DNA of 64,000 nucleotides, from the NCBI GenBank assembly GCA_030867875.1, contig JAOWCC010000577.1, positions 147,800,344 to 147,864,343 on the forward strand, given 5' to 3'. Position numbers and translations under genes: made by a program. Positions 1-11,842 of this stretch are shown piece after piece. The notes below the pieces were generated by a model. That model made no database searches and had not been told where the DNA came from. It saw only the letters and a list, made by a program, of their open reading frames with translations. This DNA comes from Actinernus sp. WN-2022. Lineage: Eukaryota > Cnidaria > Anthozoa > Actiniaria > Actinernidae. Position 1 is the first letter of the stretch. Each line of letters begins with the position of its first letter.

Positions 1-977
1 TTGCCACCTGGCTTGGGATAGCATGCAAAACATGATGCCATCTGGCTTTAATATGTTTTGCAATCTTTATATTCTTACCACTTGATGACCATTATTTTTT
101 GCAACCCTTGTTTGTTGACATCATCTTGAAATTCTCCCAGAGTAGTAACAGGGTTGCATGTTTCCAACCTCGTTCCCAGGGCATCTGTGTGTTTATATAC
201 CCACAAGGTTGAGAATTTCAAGATGCTGCACTCGGCAAGTTCATGCTCCCTGGCTTTCTCAAACTCCTGGAGTGAACACTGGCTTACTACTAGTATATGC
301 CACACCCAGGATTTGGTAGTGTCTCCATCCCTTTGTTTGACTCTAGACCCCTAGCAGGATTTTCATTAAGTTTCTTTACCAACGTTGCATGTGCATCACC
401 TATTTATATAACTACAGGCTGATTGGAGAAGGGTGACAACATCAGTGAGCTCAGCAATGACAGGTTATGGATTACAATCTTTATCATTAGGCCCGGGGGG
501 GTTACTCCCTTATATGGCCTATACGGGTATGTGCTGCAGGATAGGGTATGGTTTTTGAGCTGCAGAGAGATCTGGGATAGGGTATCCTTTTTACGGTTTT
601 GATCTGGGAAAGGGTATGGATTTTGAGATACTTGTCATTGGCGCAATGCTTAGCATTCTATTGACCACACTACAGCTTAAAATACCATATTAAAACAAAA
701 CAACAGCTTTCATAGTGTAATTTTAATTTAAAACTGTTCAGGATCTGGGATAAGGTATATATTTTTTGCTTCAAGTCTGGGATAGGGTATATATTTTTTG
801 CTTCAAGTCTGGTTTCGGGTATAGATTACAATGTATTTTGCTTCTAGTCTGGGATAAGATATGGTAAACAGCATTTTTAGGTCTGGGATAGGGTCAGGAT
901 TTTGAGGTCTCATGGCACACCCTACCCAAATATCTTCTAGTGCCCCTAACACCAATTTCCTTGTATTATTTTTACAG
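1..977. repeat. PEX12 intron with a GGGATAGGGTAT-type interspersed repeat
   Basis: No exon is convincing in this stretch. From about 490 (a run of G after GGCCC) to about 950 the words CTGGGATAGGGTAT or close variants recur at least six times, separated by T-rich spacers. The right edge, read in reverse, begins GGGGCACTAG and ends in GGGTAGGGTG. The overall look is of a non-autonomous cnidarian repeat inserted in a PEX12 intron. Its superfamily is not determined. Confidence 0.5.
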
Positions 978-1196
978 CCTGCACAACATGGAATCCAGTT
1001 ACCCAGTCACCCAGCACAATGCCCATTGTGTAAGAGAATCCGTACCAACCCCACAGCTCTGGCTACCTCTGGCTATGTGTTCTGCTACCCTTGCATTTAT
1101 CATTACCTCAGCCAGCATGGCTGTTGTCCTGTAACTCATCTACCGAGTGCACTACAACAACTAGTTAGACTTTACATCAATGAAGAACATGCTTAG
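978..1196 (+). CDS. PEX12: PEX12 C-terminal RING exon (last exon, partial gene)
   Basis: This is the final coding exon of peroxin-12, a membrane RING protein of the peroxisomal PEX2/PEX10/PEX12 ubiquitin-ligase complex that recycles the import receptor PEX5. A polypyrimidine tract and AG acceptor end at 977. The exon opens in frame and runs 72 codons to TAG at 1194-1196. It shows CPLCKRIR, then LATSGYVFCYPCIYHYL, then CCPVTHLP, and a terminal VRLYINEE. This matches the degenerate zinc-binding RING of PEX12, which in the family lacks some canonical zinc ligands. The in-frame stretch 912-977 is intron, because it lies upstream of the acceptor and resembles a repeat. Earlier exons are outside the window or unrecognised in 1-900. 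Family assignment rests on recalled similarity but the motif order is distinctive. Confidence 0.9.
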   Translation, partial: PAQHGIQLPSHPAQCPLCKRIRTNPTALATSGYVFCYPCIYHYLSQHGCCPVTHLPSALQQLVRLYINEEHA

Positions 1197-1684
1197 CTTG
1201 TTTAGGTTTCCTTACTGGCTATGTGAACATTACCACCAAGATTGATAAAGCTGTTAAAAAAGAAGTTATTCAAATTATAATAATTATTGCAATATTGATT
1301 ATTCTATACAGAAAGACAAATAGTTATGGAATATTATCCATTTATTATCATAATGATTGAAACAATTATATGTAACTGCTTGTTTGGTATTTTACTCTGC
1401 TGGCCTACCAGTTTATAATAGGGGTATAGTCAGCATGAACTCAGACCAGTACAAGTTCAGTTTGGGCTCCATACAATGCATAAACCCTTGTTAAATAAAG
1501 AGTCCTCATTTACATGACACAGGGACAAAAAACTATATCAGACTGGTCTGACTTATTTCGGTTGCTGGACTGGCACAAGTTTCATCATAGACTGGCCTGA
1601 AGTTAAACTGGTACAATATTTGTTGTCAATGTTGTAAACCCAAACTGACTTGAGACTGGTCCAAGATTTTCTAAGCACAAGGCC
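1197..1684 (+). other. PEX12 3' flank
   Basis: AT-rich sequence following the PEX12 stop, presumably 3' UTR and downstream flank. An AATAAA lies near 1494. No ORF of note. Its right edge (TTAA at 1685-1688) is the left target duplication of the MITE that was later split by the CACTA-like element. Confidence 0.4.
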
Positions 1685-1688
1685 TTAA

Positions 1689-1713
1689 CACAGCACGAAA
1701 ATGCATATTTACT
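1689..1713 (+). repeat. Left terminal inverted repeat of the CACTA-like element
   Basis: The first 25 bp match the complement of the right end (31626-31650) at 22 positions. The outermost bases CACAG resemble the CACTA/CACTG ends typical of the superfamily. TAA precedes it. Confidence 0.85.
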
Positions 1714-1734
1714 GTAGCATAAATGCAGCTTAAA

Positions 1735-2130
1735 GGCGACGTAAAGTTTACATTTCCGCTCCTTTACGCCTACTTTACGAAGCGTAAAGTTGCAGTTTAC
1801 GTCAGCTTTACGCTATTTCGTAAAGGTTACTTAATGAGACTTCTTTAAGTCAGCTTTACTCGATACGTAAAGGTGGCGTAAATTTTACATTTCCGCTCCT
1901 TTACGCCTACTTTACGTAGCGTAAAGATGCAGTTTATGCCGCCTTTACGCATCGAGTAAAGTTAACTTAAATAAGTCTCATTAAGTAACCTTTACGAAAT
2001 AGCGTAAAGCTGGCATTTCCGCTCCTTTACGTAGCGTTAAGTTGCAGTTTACACCGCCTTTACGCTTCGAGTAAAGTTGGGTTAAAGAAATCTCATTAAG
2101 CAACCTTTACGCAAAAGCGTAAAGTTATCA
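1735..2130. repeat. Left subterminal TTTACG/CGTAAA array
   Basis: About a dozen TTTACG words and their complements, often paired as short inverted units such as CTTTACGTAGCGTAAAG. In plant En/Spm, subterminal repeats of this style bind the TnpA protein. A similar binding-site role here is inference. Confidence 0.7.
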
Positions 2131-2912
2131 TTCCCTTATCAAACTTTAAAAACTGCCCGCATGCAGTGGTATTTGTGAAAGTGGCTTCCTCAGTAGAACT
2201 TGAAACATAACTTCAGAATAAACACATGACCAGTTATCGATATTTAAAATATACCTTAATCATTTATTAACAGTAACAACCTCTAATGGATAAAAAACTT
2301 TGACTTTAGGACTTTACAATAATTATTAAATTGCTGCATAGACATATAAATAGTCAAGAAATATAACTTTAACGTTGTAATGTTTTGTATTGATCCTGAT
2401 TTCGTCAATAGAACGATTGAGTTTGCCTCTTTACTGCATTTCCGATAACCTGACTGTACCCTTGAGTAACTATTTTTTTTTTCTTTCTATAATTATATCC
2501 CAATGCAAGAGGAAATGTATAAATTTCTAGACTGATTCGAAAACAAATCACATAATCCTCTGGAGAGCTGTCACATGGTCTGAATCGGTCTATTCAGCGA
2601 GTGAAGACAGTTATCAGTGCAACCCTTTAAAAGAAAGTACACTGTATCTTAGACTGATTTACTAATATGTTCTTTCCACTATTTAATCGTTCTGCCATGA
2701 GAGACATTGTTACATATAGCCACATCACTAGTTTCCGATGGATTTATGTTTGTTTCCGTCTCTTGTATCTTGAAATAAAAAAAAAACTTTTCTTGATATA
2801 TAATTAAAATATGAAAAATTATGAAATAACTACATGCAAGTCACTGTCTATAAGTATCCTCAATAACTTCCAGCAATGTCATTATTCTCCCCCTACAATA
2901 CAATTGAACATG

Positions 2913-3563
2913 TCAAAAGTGTGGTGATAAACGATTCGATCTCGGAGTAGAATGCTTTGTAGATGATGAACTTCCTGACTTCCGAGTACAATTTTTGATG
3001 GATGTTGCTGTTCGCTTAATAGATGATGCAGCACTCGAATTTGGAGTAGAAGGATTTGTAGATGCTGGTGACCGAGAATCATTTACAGAAGATGCTGGTG
3101 ATCGAGAATCATTTACACGTGATGCTGGTGATCGATTCTGGTTATTCGAAGGAGATAACACCCTTGAGTTTGGGGTCGCTGTTAACAATCGAGGAGAATT
3201 ATTTGTGTCAGCAGTTCCCACTGTGTTTTGTGGTCGCACAGCCCATCCAACATTGTCGACTGGTCGCTCTCTAGTAGATGATTCTGGATGAACGTACCTT
3301 CCAAGGAGGCATCCCCTTGCTCTTGCTGTGATGCTCGTATGGTACGTGGTATCCAATTCTTTTTTAACATTTGTCAGCGTTAATCTCTCCCATGGCAGTT
3401 TCTTTGTGAAATATCCCGTTACAACTGAATTCCCATTTTCATCGTCCGACCAACTACTTTCATCAGAACTAGTGTACTCAACAGTGAGAACCTCTTTCAC
3501 TTGATTTTTTTTCCCTTCCGACCAGTCAATTTTTGCAAGTGCACCAACTCGTCTTTGTGCTTT
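2913..3563 (-). CDS. Gene A terminal exon
   Basis: Open for 216 codons after the AG acceptor (CT at 3564-3565 on the + strand). It encodes a basic patch, a short acidic Ser/Asp/Glu cluster, a KKLPWERLTLTNVKKELD-like segment, then a low-complexity Ser/Pro/Asn tail with three imperfect VNDSRSPAS repeats. It stops about 780 bp inside the left subterminal array. Confidence 0.65.
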   Translation of the reverse strand, partial: KAQRRVGALAKIDWSEGKKNQVKEVLTVEYTSSDESSWSDDENGNSVVTGYFTKKLPWERLTLTNVKKELDTTYHTSITARARGCLLGRYVHPESSTRERPVDNVGWAVRPQNTVGTADTNNSPRLLTATPNSRVLSPSNNQNRSPASRVNDSRSPASSVNDSRSPASTNPSTPNSSAASSIKRTATSIKNCTRKSGSSSSTKHSTPRSNRLSPHF

Positions 3564-6500
3564 CTGGAAATTTAAAAGATATCTAAATTATATTCTGAGA
3601 CCTGATCATTAAATAAAATATATTACTGGTACTCATGTCACAAGCCAAATCAAATAGTTTGCTTTAGGGTATTACAGCTAGGGCTTATATTTGAGATGAG
3701 AACAACCGTTAACAGAAATCTAAACATACGTTTTGTTACTACATGTAAAATTAATATTAAAAAACAACTTACGAAGGCTATATACTTTGAATATTAATGA
3801 TTTCGACCACTGCATTTTCAATTCAAGGGGAGTTGTTAATAACCGCATGGGACTATAACCGAGAGAACCTGGACTATAAAAAATCAGTGAAATCTATTTA
3901 TAAAAACACATTATTCAAAGCCATTAGAACTACTTACATCTCTTACTCTTCCTTGTCGACGGCAAAGTACACGATGTCTATTTGCAGTGCCATTTTTCCT
4001 TCTTACTTTTGCATCATTTAGAGACTTGAAGTACGTAGCAGCAGCACCTGATAAGTAAATTATTATTAAGGAACTTATACTTTATCACTTGCATGTATCT
4101 TGGCTTATATTGTAGCTATATTAACAACTGAAGATAAAATAGTTTTCATTTCTCTGCTTTAATAGTGCTGCACAATAATTATGTCTAAAGGTAAGCTCTA
4201 GGTTTAAAGTAAAAAAAAAAAACTCAAGTAAGTCTTTTATAAGACCCCACTCTTGTTGACAGTGAAAAGATGCATTAAAGGATGCTGATCTCTCTGTGTG
4301 TCAGTTCACAAAGACAGCAGTCAGGGATCTTACATATGTACAATGTAATCAAGCCACAACATGCCACACATTTCCTGTGGTCTCAAGCTGAGGTTTCCCT
4401 TGGGAGCTACATTAGAAGGATTTATTTCCCTAGGGAGCCAGAAGTATTTGAGGCCTGTCACATGATCTATATCCCTGTCTAATCGAAAAGGTGTTTGCCT
4501 TTGGGGTATAAAGTAAGAAAGTCCTTTTATTTAATGTCGGTAGCCCCTTCAGTCTAACAGACTGGTATCAATGGAGGCTGACGGTGCACTATACGTGTAG
4601 CTATAACAACAAAAATTTCACTTGTACATGTGTATGGTGACCAACCTTTCAATTGTGCCCTTGACCAAGGACATCTTTCCTGGCCACCATTATCTGCTTC
4701 AATTTCAGTTATTATACTGATACAATTCTCTTCATTTACCTTCGAAAAGAAACTGAAAAAGAAAAAAATTATATGGAAAAATGAACATTTGGTAAACCTT
4801 GCAATGTTTATTTTAAAATACATACAATGCATATATATGGACCATATCACACACAAAGGCCATGGTGACATAAAATGTAAATGCCTTATGAAATTCTGCT
4901 AAATATGTATGTTTTGTACACCCGAGTGTGATACTACATATGTCCATGTAATTACTAGAATCTGTATCACATTGTGCAACAAATTGAAAAGTGAACTTGG
5001 AGACAATTTACAATATTTTTAAACAGGGTGCTGATCGCAATTTTTGCAGGTGTAAAATTAATGCTTGCCTATCATCAAACAATTATCGCTTCACAGCAAG
5101 CTAGCCTGGTTGCTAAACTTGTAGAACATAAACACTTTGTGTCACAAGTTGTTTAACTCGGTTTTGGCAGGTAAACTTCAGAAATGAAAAAAATTACTAC
5201 AAAAAAATGTTAAAGACGTAATTTACTTTGCAATTAAGCTTCCTACATTGTACCTCGGGCCAGCTCCCTAGAGCTTTGAGCTACTAAACCCAGACAACTT
5301 TAAGGTATAAAAATATTCAGCATTACGGAGGGGAACAGAAAATTGCCTTTTTTTATCTTTAAGTTTGGCTTACGAACTCTGTGAAGTTATGATATCTCAA
5401 GCACCTTCTTTAGTTTAATACTGTTTCACATTTACCTGACTTTCTAAAATCATGAGACAAGAGTTTATCTGTCTTTGTTATTGTTTGAGGTAATTATATA
5501 AGTCAGAGCACTGGTGGTGTTACGGAGGAGAACGTTTTGTCCATGACCTAAATACCAAACATAGCAATAACAAACTCTTGAAAATTAGACTTTTCAATAA
5601 TATTAATTGACAAATTAGCTGTCTCAAATCTAAATGTACACACATGAGATCTGATTGATCTCATTGCAGCATTAATAAGTGGGTATCAATTGAAAGCACA
5701 ACAGTAGTTTTGTTTAACAGCCATTATGTCAACTGAGAACAAAAATACAGGCTTTTTAAGATCCAAATGTACATAATATTTTCAAAATGCACAACGACAC
5801 TTCATTTACTCTCATTGGCTAACATTGTAGCTACTTAACAGAAGGTTCAGCATGTTTACAGATAAAAATGTTCACTCTACAGAGTAGCTCAAAAACTAAA
5901 AACACTTCTTAGACATTATTTTTAAGCCACTGGTAAACCTTTTCTATGTCAGTTTGTTCAGCTACAGTGAAAGGACCTATTCCAGAGAGTGTTACAGGCC
6001 ATAGAATACACCTTGCCAATGTACACAGGGTACCCAAAAGCATAATAATTGCTTACCTAAGTCATTCAGCAGGTGCGATTTAAACCAGTGGCAAAGTTGT
6101 AGTTCAAAGTTTGGGTTTCAGCTGACAGATATTTAGTTCGAATGACACTTTCACGTATAGATTGTAATACATTTCACCAGCTGCCTGGAATGATGTACAA
6201 ATATTTATTTCATTGGCTATCAGCTTTTCATTATTTTTTTTATCAAATTGTCAGGCCTTCATGTGGCAAAGGCATGTCAGACCTTGTAGATATATATATA
6301 TGCTACAGATGGTTTTGCTTCGACCAAACATCGCTATAGAGGGACCATTAGAGATACAAATGTAGCAGGACCTGCATACAGTAAAACTCTATTAAGCCCT
6401 CCGGGGCCTTATTTAATTTTTGACTTAATAGAGAGGGGGTCAGGCTTGTGTGGACTCGAACTCCGGACGTTGGATCAAAAGCGCAGGCTCTTAACCGTTT

Positions 6501-9500
6501 TACCATAGGACTAACTCAGTCAAATAAGGCATACATGTATATGTATACGTTCTTAGCCTGCGAACAGAGTTGTTTGAAATTATGTTCGCTTTTGGCTTGA
6601 GAAATGGGAATTATTTCAATTAAATGGCAGGAAGCTCTTGAAATAGATACTGTTGTGCTATTATTTGAGGTTAGTTGCGGTCGGCATTGATTTTGTATGA
6701 AAATTCGAGCGTGATGTTCAACTGTTCTTTTAGGTGGAGGTAGTCGTCGGGGTAAAATTACAACAGAATTCGCTGAAATTGCATACAGAGCCTAATGAAG
6801 AACAGAGGCCAAGAACAGATAATTAGACTTCAGGTTTTCATTGATTATATTTCCGTATTTCTGGCCTAACGGATACTTAACCAAACACTCGTTAAAAATC
6901 TCATACAAACCCTTATAATTTATTATTTAAAACTCAAACAGAGCTTGGGTTTGGTCATACTTTCAATAGTACTCTAGCAGTGGCTGTGTCAGTGCCGACT
7001 GTGTTGGGGTTGCAAATCGTCCTCATTGTTGTAATTTCTTTCATTCTTGGAATCGCCTATTTCAAAATCTAGGGTTTAAGCTTTTATATATTGGGAAAAA
7101 ACAAAAACCACTAACAAAAATACTTTTTAACACCCATCTAATGCAAATTGGTTCAACTTGTGAATACAACGAAATACGAGTTACGGATTAGCTTGTTAAC
7201 ATTACAAAATACGTGCTAAAAATACAACAAATGCGTTGTACTTACAATATTGACAACAGTTCTCACCTACAACTGTGGTTCTGGCTTTTTTTAGCGGGAA
7301 AATCCGCACATTTCCATCCGAAAACGAGCAAAGAATCAGCATTTTCTCTGATCAACCAATAATCCAATATGGCTTCCTCTTCTCTGCTTCAATCTCGAAA
7401 GCCACACCTGCACGCAAAGCACAATGGGATTTTTGCCCGCTGACTGCCCGCATTGCTCGAAGTTCTAAAAAAGCTGTCTTAACTCCAATTATTCTCATGA
7501 ATGACCTTCCCAAAAAACTTTATTTGTTCTGATACCTTAAAGGGATTAGTTAGGTGTTGATCACCCTTGGCTTTCAGGGTAAAAACACAAAAAGACACAA
7601 GAAAGATACATTTATCAATTAGCATACATACTATCAGTGTTGGATGACCTAAGTTGCAATTTCTCATTGTATCCAATAAAACTCACCTTTCTTCCAGGTT
7701 AAAACCCTTGAATGTCTCCCCCTTTTTTAAAACCATATACATCCTTCTAAAGTCTTGCTAAAAACCAAAATGATAAACACTACATCTTAGTATCAGTGTT
7801 TCATATAATAGAACGTTCATGCAGCTGGACTGTAAGTTGGAGGATTATAGAATGAGTGGTGAACCATTTGCAAAACCGTGAAAATTTGACTGTGGCATGC
7901 TATATACATGTACAAAATTAATGTACATAATTATAACAACCAAATGTCACACAAGCATGTAAGGGAGCATTCATAAATTATCTAGTGGTTGGAGGCTATG
8001 TGGATAATATTTTTTCATATTATTATATAATTTTTCCAGCAACCCCCCCCCCCCCCCCCCCCCCCCAATACTCTGGAACAATAAGTCTGTTGTTTTTAGT
8101 GCCCGTTCACCTGTAACAGTAAAATGTGGTGGCCTTCGGTAGAATGCAATAAATACGATTTAGTTAATACATGTACAAGGTATATAAAGACCTTTGTCAC
8201 TTCGATGTTGAAGTACATTTTTGTATAGATGAAGACCGTCACATTTTACAGTATCTCAGAAAGTCAAGAGCAGAATGTTCCCTTTTAAAATCTTTAAAAA
8301 AAATAACCAGTTTTACAAAAATGAACTGGTGTGGTGGGTAAGAAAGCTATTTTGAGCAGGAAAATGCTTTTCATCTTGGAAACCAAGTGTACAAAACTCT
8401 TGCCAGTATGACTGAGAGAGAAAATCAAAATGGCAGCTTTCTTGTCTTGTCCAACTAGCGATGTCTAGGCTAGTCCAACTTTAGTAACCTTAACCTTAGG
8501 TTGCATGCCTAAGAAGCAGATTATTAAAGACTAGGATATCAAGCGATTCACGATAGCTACGTTTTAGGACAAGAAACTGTGAAGTTGTATTTTATTTTGA
8601 GGCAAATGTACTGAAGACTTTGGTTGTGACAATTGAGAGTTTTAAAAGTACGTAACACGAGCAAGCTGGTTTAGGAACTGAAGTCTGTTGTGAAATTATT
8701 TGTGTTGGAAAATGTATGTGTAAGCCAAAATTTCCAGCTGGAAATTTAGTATGGATACCCTAGGGATTGCAGAGTTTTTATTTGGTGAAAATCCATGCAG
8801 AAATCAATTTTCTAGCCCAAATGTTTGACCTTCTGTTCTTCCCTAGGGGTCATTTTAAACTTCCTAAACATTTGCACCGAAGGTCAAACATTAATTTTGT
8901 AACAGTCCGAAACAAAGAAGTTGTTTCTTTCTTTTCCCCTTTTCCCCATTCCCCCTCCCCCTCCACTTGCCATACAGGCTTATCTAGATCAACCATTTCC
9001 ATCCAACATTTTCCATGATGGACAAATGTTATTGTTCAACCACCTCTTCTATTAATCTAACAAAACTTGCTCATGCAGGCAGTATTTAACCAATCACAAA
9101 TTGACCTGCAACATTGAGATTCAGCGGTATTTCACACCAAAAAAAATGCTCTGCAGACTCAATAGACCACCTCAAAGTTTTCGCAGCCATTTTTATAGGT
9201 ACAGTGTATGCAAGGATGACTTTTGCCAGATGATTAATAAATGATCGGACTCTGCCAAGAACCTGGGAAAGAAGAGAAATCACGGAACACAAATGTATTG
9301 AAATAGTGAACTGAATATTAAAATAAAGGTAAAGTAAAAATTATATGTATGAATAAAACTTTATATCATTGGTTTAAATGAATTTTAAGAGGAATAAAAA
9401 TAAATATTTTGCTCTCACACCACATGGTCATGACGTACGACACCATGTTTTTGAACAATCTGTATTTTGAGGGCTAAATTCTTGGGTTACACTCGTTCTC

Positions 9501-11300
9501 AATAACACGTGCAGGTTCGAAATTGAATTTCCAACGGAAAACGTCAATTTGGTGGATGTCACTCAACTATATTTCTATGGCAACACTGGTCTGCATGCTA
9601 AATAAACGTCGCCATACAACTCCCAGATGTGGAGGAAACCTAAATAGTGTAGGAGGTCAACGAAATCCTAAGTAATTTGAGGCGACATAGGTAGAGAAAT
9701 GGCGGATACTAAGCCGAAAAACGATTGTTTTTTGCTTGAATTCCTCACCGAAATGTCAGTCGAGAGTGGAGAGCATTGCCGATAATCCATGTCCTGAGAG
9801 TTTCAAAAAAATAAATTTGCCCTGTCGAATGTTGTACAGGTATTGCTCGATAAAACCTCTTATAAGGAGCATATCTGCAACTGGATGAATAAAAATAACC
9901 CCGTATTCTTTTTCCAAGACCTTTGAAGCTATATAAACAATCAGATTTCTTATACACAAACCGCTCGCTCACACATAAAGTTTATGCGATTTCCCTATTT
10001 TTATCTTATACACAAACTGCTCGCTCATGATCACACATAAAGTTTATGCGATTTCCCTATTTTGATCTTATACACAAACCGCTCGCTCACACATAAAGTT
10101 TATGTGATTTCCCTAGTTTGCAAACCCTTGGCTCTAAGCATGATTACTCTCCATCTAAGCGACTTTGGGAAAGACTTTGCCATGTTTATAAAATGCTAGT
10201 TTCCCGAATTTACTCACACAACGGTTCACTTCAAACTCCATGGAAACCGTTTGATTGACATCCACCAGAAACGACTTCGAAGTCAGGAGTTTCGTTACGA
10301 ACCTGCACGTGTTATTGAGAACGAGTGTAAGTACCATTTTTTTGCATTGCTGAGCAATGCTAAGGCAAGGCAAGCAACTAAGTAGGTAACCATGGTAACC
10401 TAGCCACGGGTCAACCCGCCCCCTAACCTAACCACTACCAGCAGTGCTATCTCTCATTTGCAATCATTCCTAAGGGAATACAATCACAGAAGTGTAGCGG
10501 CCATCTTGGTTGGTAGGAACAAAAGAAGCAAATGTGGTTTCTTTTGTTCCTACCAACCAACATGGCCACAAGTGCAACCCACCAATATACAATATATGCC
10601 ACTGAAGTGACATTTTAATAATAAGATCACTTGAAAACTTCGCTAAATTACCCATTATAGTTCAGGTGCATTTAGATTCGTTCTATGAATGATTTGGGGT
10701 TTAAAATGGTTAGGTTTTTAGAATATTTGTATTAAAATTTGAGAAAATGAATTGTTAATTAGCCTAGTGAGGAAACCCTAGTGAGTGGCGAAGTATTCTG
10801 CAGTTGGTTTCCTTCAGAACACTTTGACGAAGCGTGTCCGAATTACAAACGTTTGTATGGGGACTGTTTATCTTGCATACCTTTCAAAATGGCGGCGAAA
10901 ACTTTGAGGTTGGTCTATTTTTTAAGATGTTTCCTGAATGTTTGATGTGCAGGCAGTTAAACGATCAAACATTGTGTGACCGTTTAGCCAACACGATGTT
11001 TGATGAAAATGTTTGAGCGTTTAGCCGGGGTTTTATACCGATCCCTTTTATAAACGAACAAGTACTTACACGACACAACTTTGGAACGGTGATCCTTTTT
11101 CGTCCATTCGTTGATCTGCTCCGCAATACCCTTGCATCTTCTGCTTGGGCATGGGATGCCTCGACCTTCGAGGTCAGTTGTGTCAATAGCCTTTGCTGAG
11201 TAGTGTCACGAGCTTCAATTGCCTCACGAAGGCGTTTGTTTTCAGTGATAACGTTTTCCAGAAGAACGACGTACCGATCAGGGAGGTTCAGTTCCTCCAT
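2913..11300 (-). CDS. CACTA-element partner gene A (coiled-coil N-terminus, acidic/basic middle, Ser/Pro-rich tail)
   Basis: Three exons can be placed. Exon 1 (11070-11300) has ATG at 11300 and 77 codons beginning MEELNLPDRYVVLLENV, a heptad-like helix, ending PKLCR before GTAAGT. A later exon (3938-4047) is Lys/Arg-rich (KVRRKNG, RHRVLCRRQGRVRD) and ends at GTAAGT. The last exon (2913-3563) starts after TTTCCAG with KAQRRVGALAKIDWSEG, then an acidic run (SSDESSWSDDE), a conserved-looking GYFTKKLPWERL segment and a tail repeating SRSPAS. Exon 1 ends in phase 0 but 3938-4047 starts in phase 1, so at least one exon lies between and was not found. I recall related multi-copy proteins in cnidarian genomes but no named domain. 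Its position opposite the transposase suggests a TnpA-like DNA-binding partner (inference). Confidence 0.65.
3938..4047 (-). CDS. Gene A internal exon
   Basis: 110-nt exon bounded by CTTATCAG on the acceptor side and GTAAGT on the donor side. It is open in a single frame compatible with the downstream exon and encodes a strongly basic stretch with ATYFKSLNDAKVRRKNG. Confidence 0.6.
6440..6515 (-). repeat. tRNA-derived SINE-like block
   Basis: On the minus strand an A-box-like GTTAGTCCTATGGT (6502-6515) is followed by a B box GGAGTTCGAGTCC (6452-6464) at tRNA-like spacing. The cloverleaf is not intact, so this is a tRNA-like SINE head or decayed copy rather than a functional tRNA. Confidence 0.45.
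8043..8066 (+). repeat. Poly-C tract (24 C)
   Basis: Uninterrupted homopolymer of 24 C. Its complement could form G-quadruplexes. Its length is liable to assembly error. Confidence 0.9.
9484..10330. mobile_element. Non-autonomous inverted-repeat element
   Basis: The left end TTACACTCGTTCTCAATAAC and the complement of the right end agree through ACACGTGCAGGTTCG and again at GGTGGATGTCA, giving arms of roughly 90 bp. No clear target duplication is visible. The interior has a short minus-strand ORF (about 9756-9959) without a recognised family and a tandem array. Confidence 0.5.
9949..10112 (+). repeat. Tandem repeat, three units of ~58-63 bp
   Basis: Unit begins CTTATACACAAACYGCTCGCTC and ends TTATGYGATTTCCCTA. 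The middle unit has a short insertion (ATGATC). Confidence 0.8.
10508..10560. repeat. Hairpin / foldback
   Basis: GGTTGGTAGGAACAAAAGAA and its exact complement are separated by about 11 nt. The likely origin is a small foldback element. Confidence 0.75.
11070..11300 (-). CDS. Gene A first coding exon
   Basis: ATG at 11300, 77 codons, GTAAGT donor at 11064-11069. It predicts one long amphipathic helix (VITENKRLREAIEARDT..LTQLTSKVEASHAQ) followed by a basic SRSTNGRKRITVPKLCR. It faces the transposase first exon across 265 bp. Confidence 0.65.
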
Positions 11301-11565
11301 CTTGAAAAGAAAGCGGTATAAAGAAGATCCAAATGTTTGTAGAAATCACTTGAAGTTGAAATACAACTATTAACTTCACGTGTTGCAAAGGAAGCTGTGA
11401 GATTAATTGTTCATAGGGACGCTCTGATTGGCTCGTGTTCACGCTCTTGGCTCTGTGATTGGTTCCCGATTCGTATGATTGTCTTCTGTCAAATTTTTCT
11501 CGCATAGGCCCCTGGGTAAGACGCGCAGAATCGTGAGGTCGTAATCGTGAGGTCGATCATCAAAG
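11301..11565. promoter_or_regulatory. Bidirectional promoter of the CACTA-like element
   Basis: The 265 bp between the divergent start codons of gene A (11300) and the transposase (11566) must drive both. It holds two CCAAT boxes in reverse orientation (ATTGG at 11427-11431 and 11458-11462). No TATA box is convincing. Shared control of a transposase and its partner is known for other two-gene transposons; here it is inferred from layout. Confidence 0.6.
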
Positions 11566-11842
11566 ATGTATTCTCGTTTGTCGAGGTTAAGAAGACAAAA
11601 TAGTCTTTACTGTGGACATTGCAATGAATATTTGTCGAGAGCAGCATTCTGGAAACACCGTAAAGCTTATTATGATGTGAAGACAGCCAGCTGGAACGAC
11701 CAGCAGAGCTCTTCTAGTTCTACCAGAAAGCCTGTGACACGAAAGAATGGCCGGTGTGTTTCGGAACCCACGTCGGGTTCTGGTGAACCAAGTTGGTCGC
11801 CAAGTTCATCATCATCGGAAGAAGACTTTGAAAAGTTAATCG
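11566..11842 (+). CDS. CACTA transposase exon 1 (zinc-finger head)
   Basis: ATG at 11566, 92 codons plus one base, donor GTGAGT at 11843. YCGHCNEYL...FWKHRKAYYD resembles one C2H2-like finger with the last His replaced, then Ser-rich and EEDFEKL acidic text. The longer reading frame to 11976 is intron read-through. Confidence 0.7.

Larger units (their letters stand above)
4048..11069. other. Gene A intronic region, mostly repeats
   Basis: Contains a missing exon of gene A somewhere but no stretch that I can defend. Visible items are a tRNA-like antisense block (6440-6515), a 24-base C run (8043-8066), an inverted-repeat element (about 9484-10330) enclosing three tandem units, and a hairpin at 10508-10560. 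The + strand at 7275-7530 is GC-richer and ORF-like, but no family or splice structure is recognised. Confidence 0.4.

Noticed and set aside
154..354. 66-codon plus-strand frame upstream of PEX12 last exon
   Set aside because: No similarity to PEX12, no splice sites in phase, and composition like a dispersed repeat.
912..977. In-frame extension of the PEX12 exon back to an ATG at 912
   Set aside because: A pyrimidine-rich acceptor ends at 977 and the PEX12 match starts only after it.
6440..6515. Functional tRNA gene
   Set aside because: A and B boxes are present but the acceptor and anticodon stems do not form; SINE-like instead.
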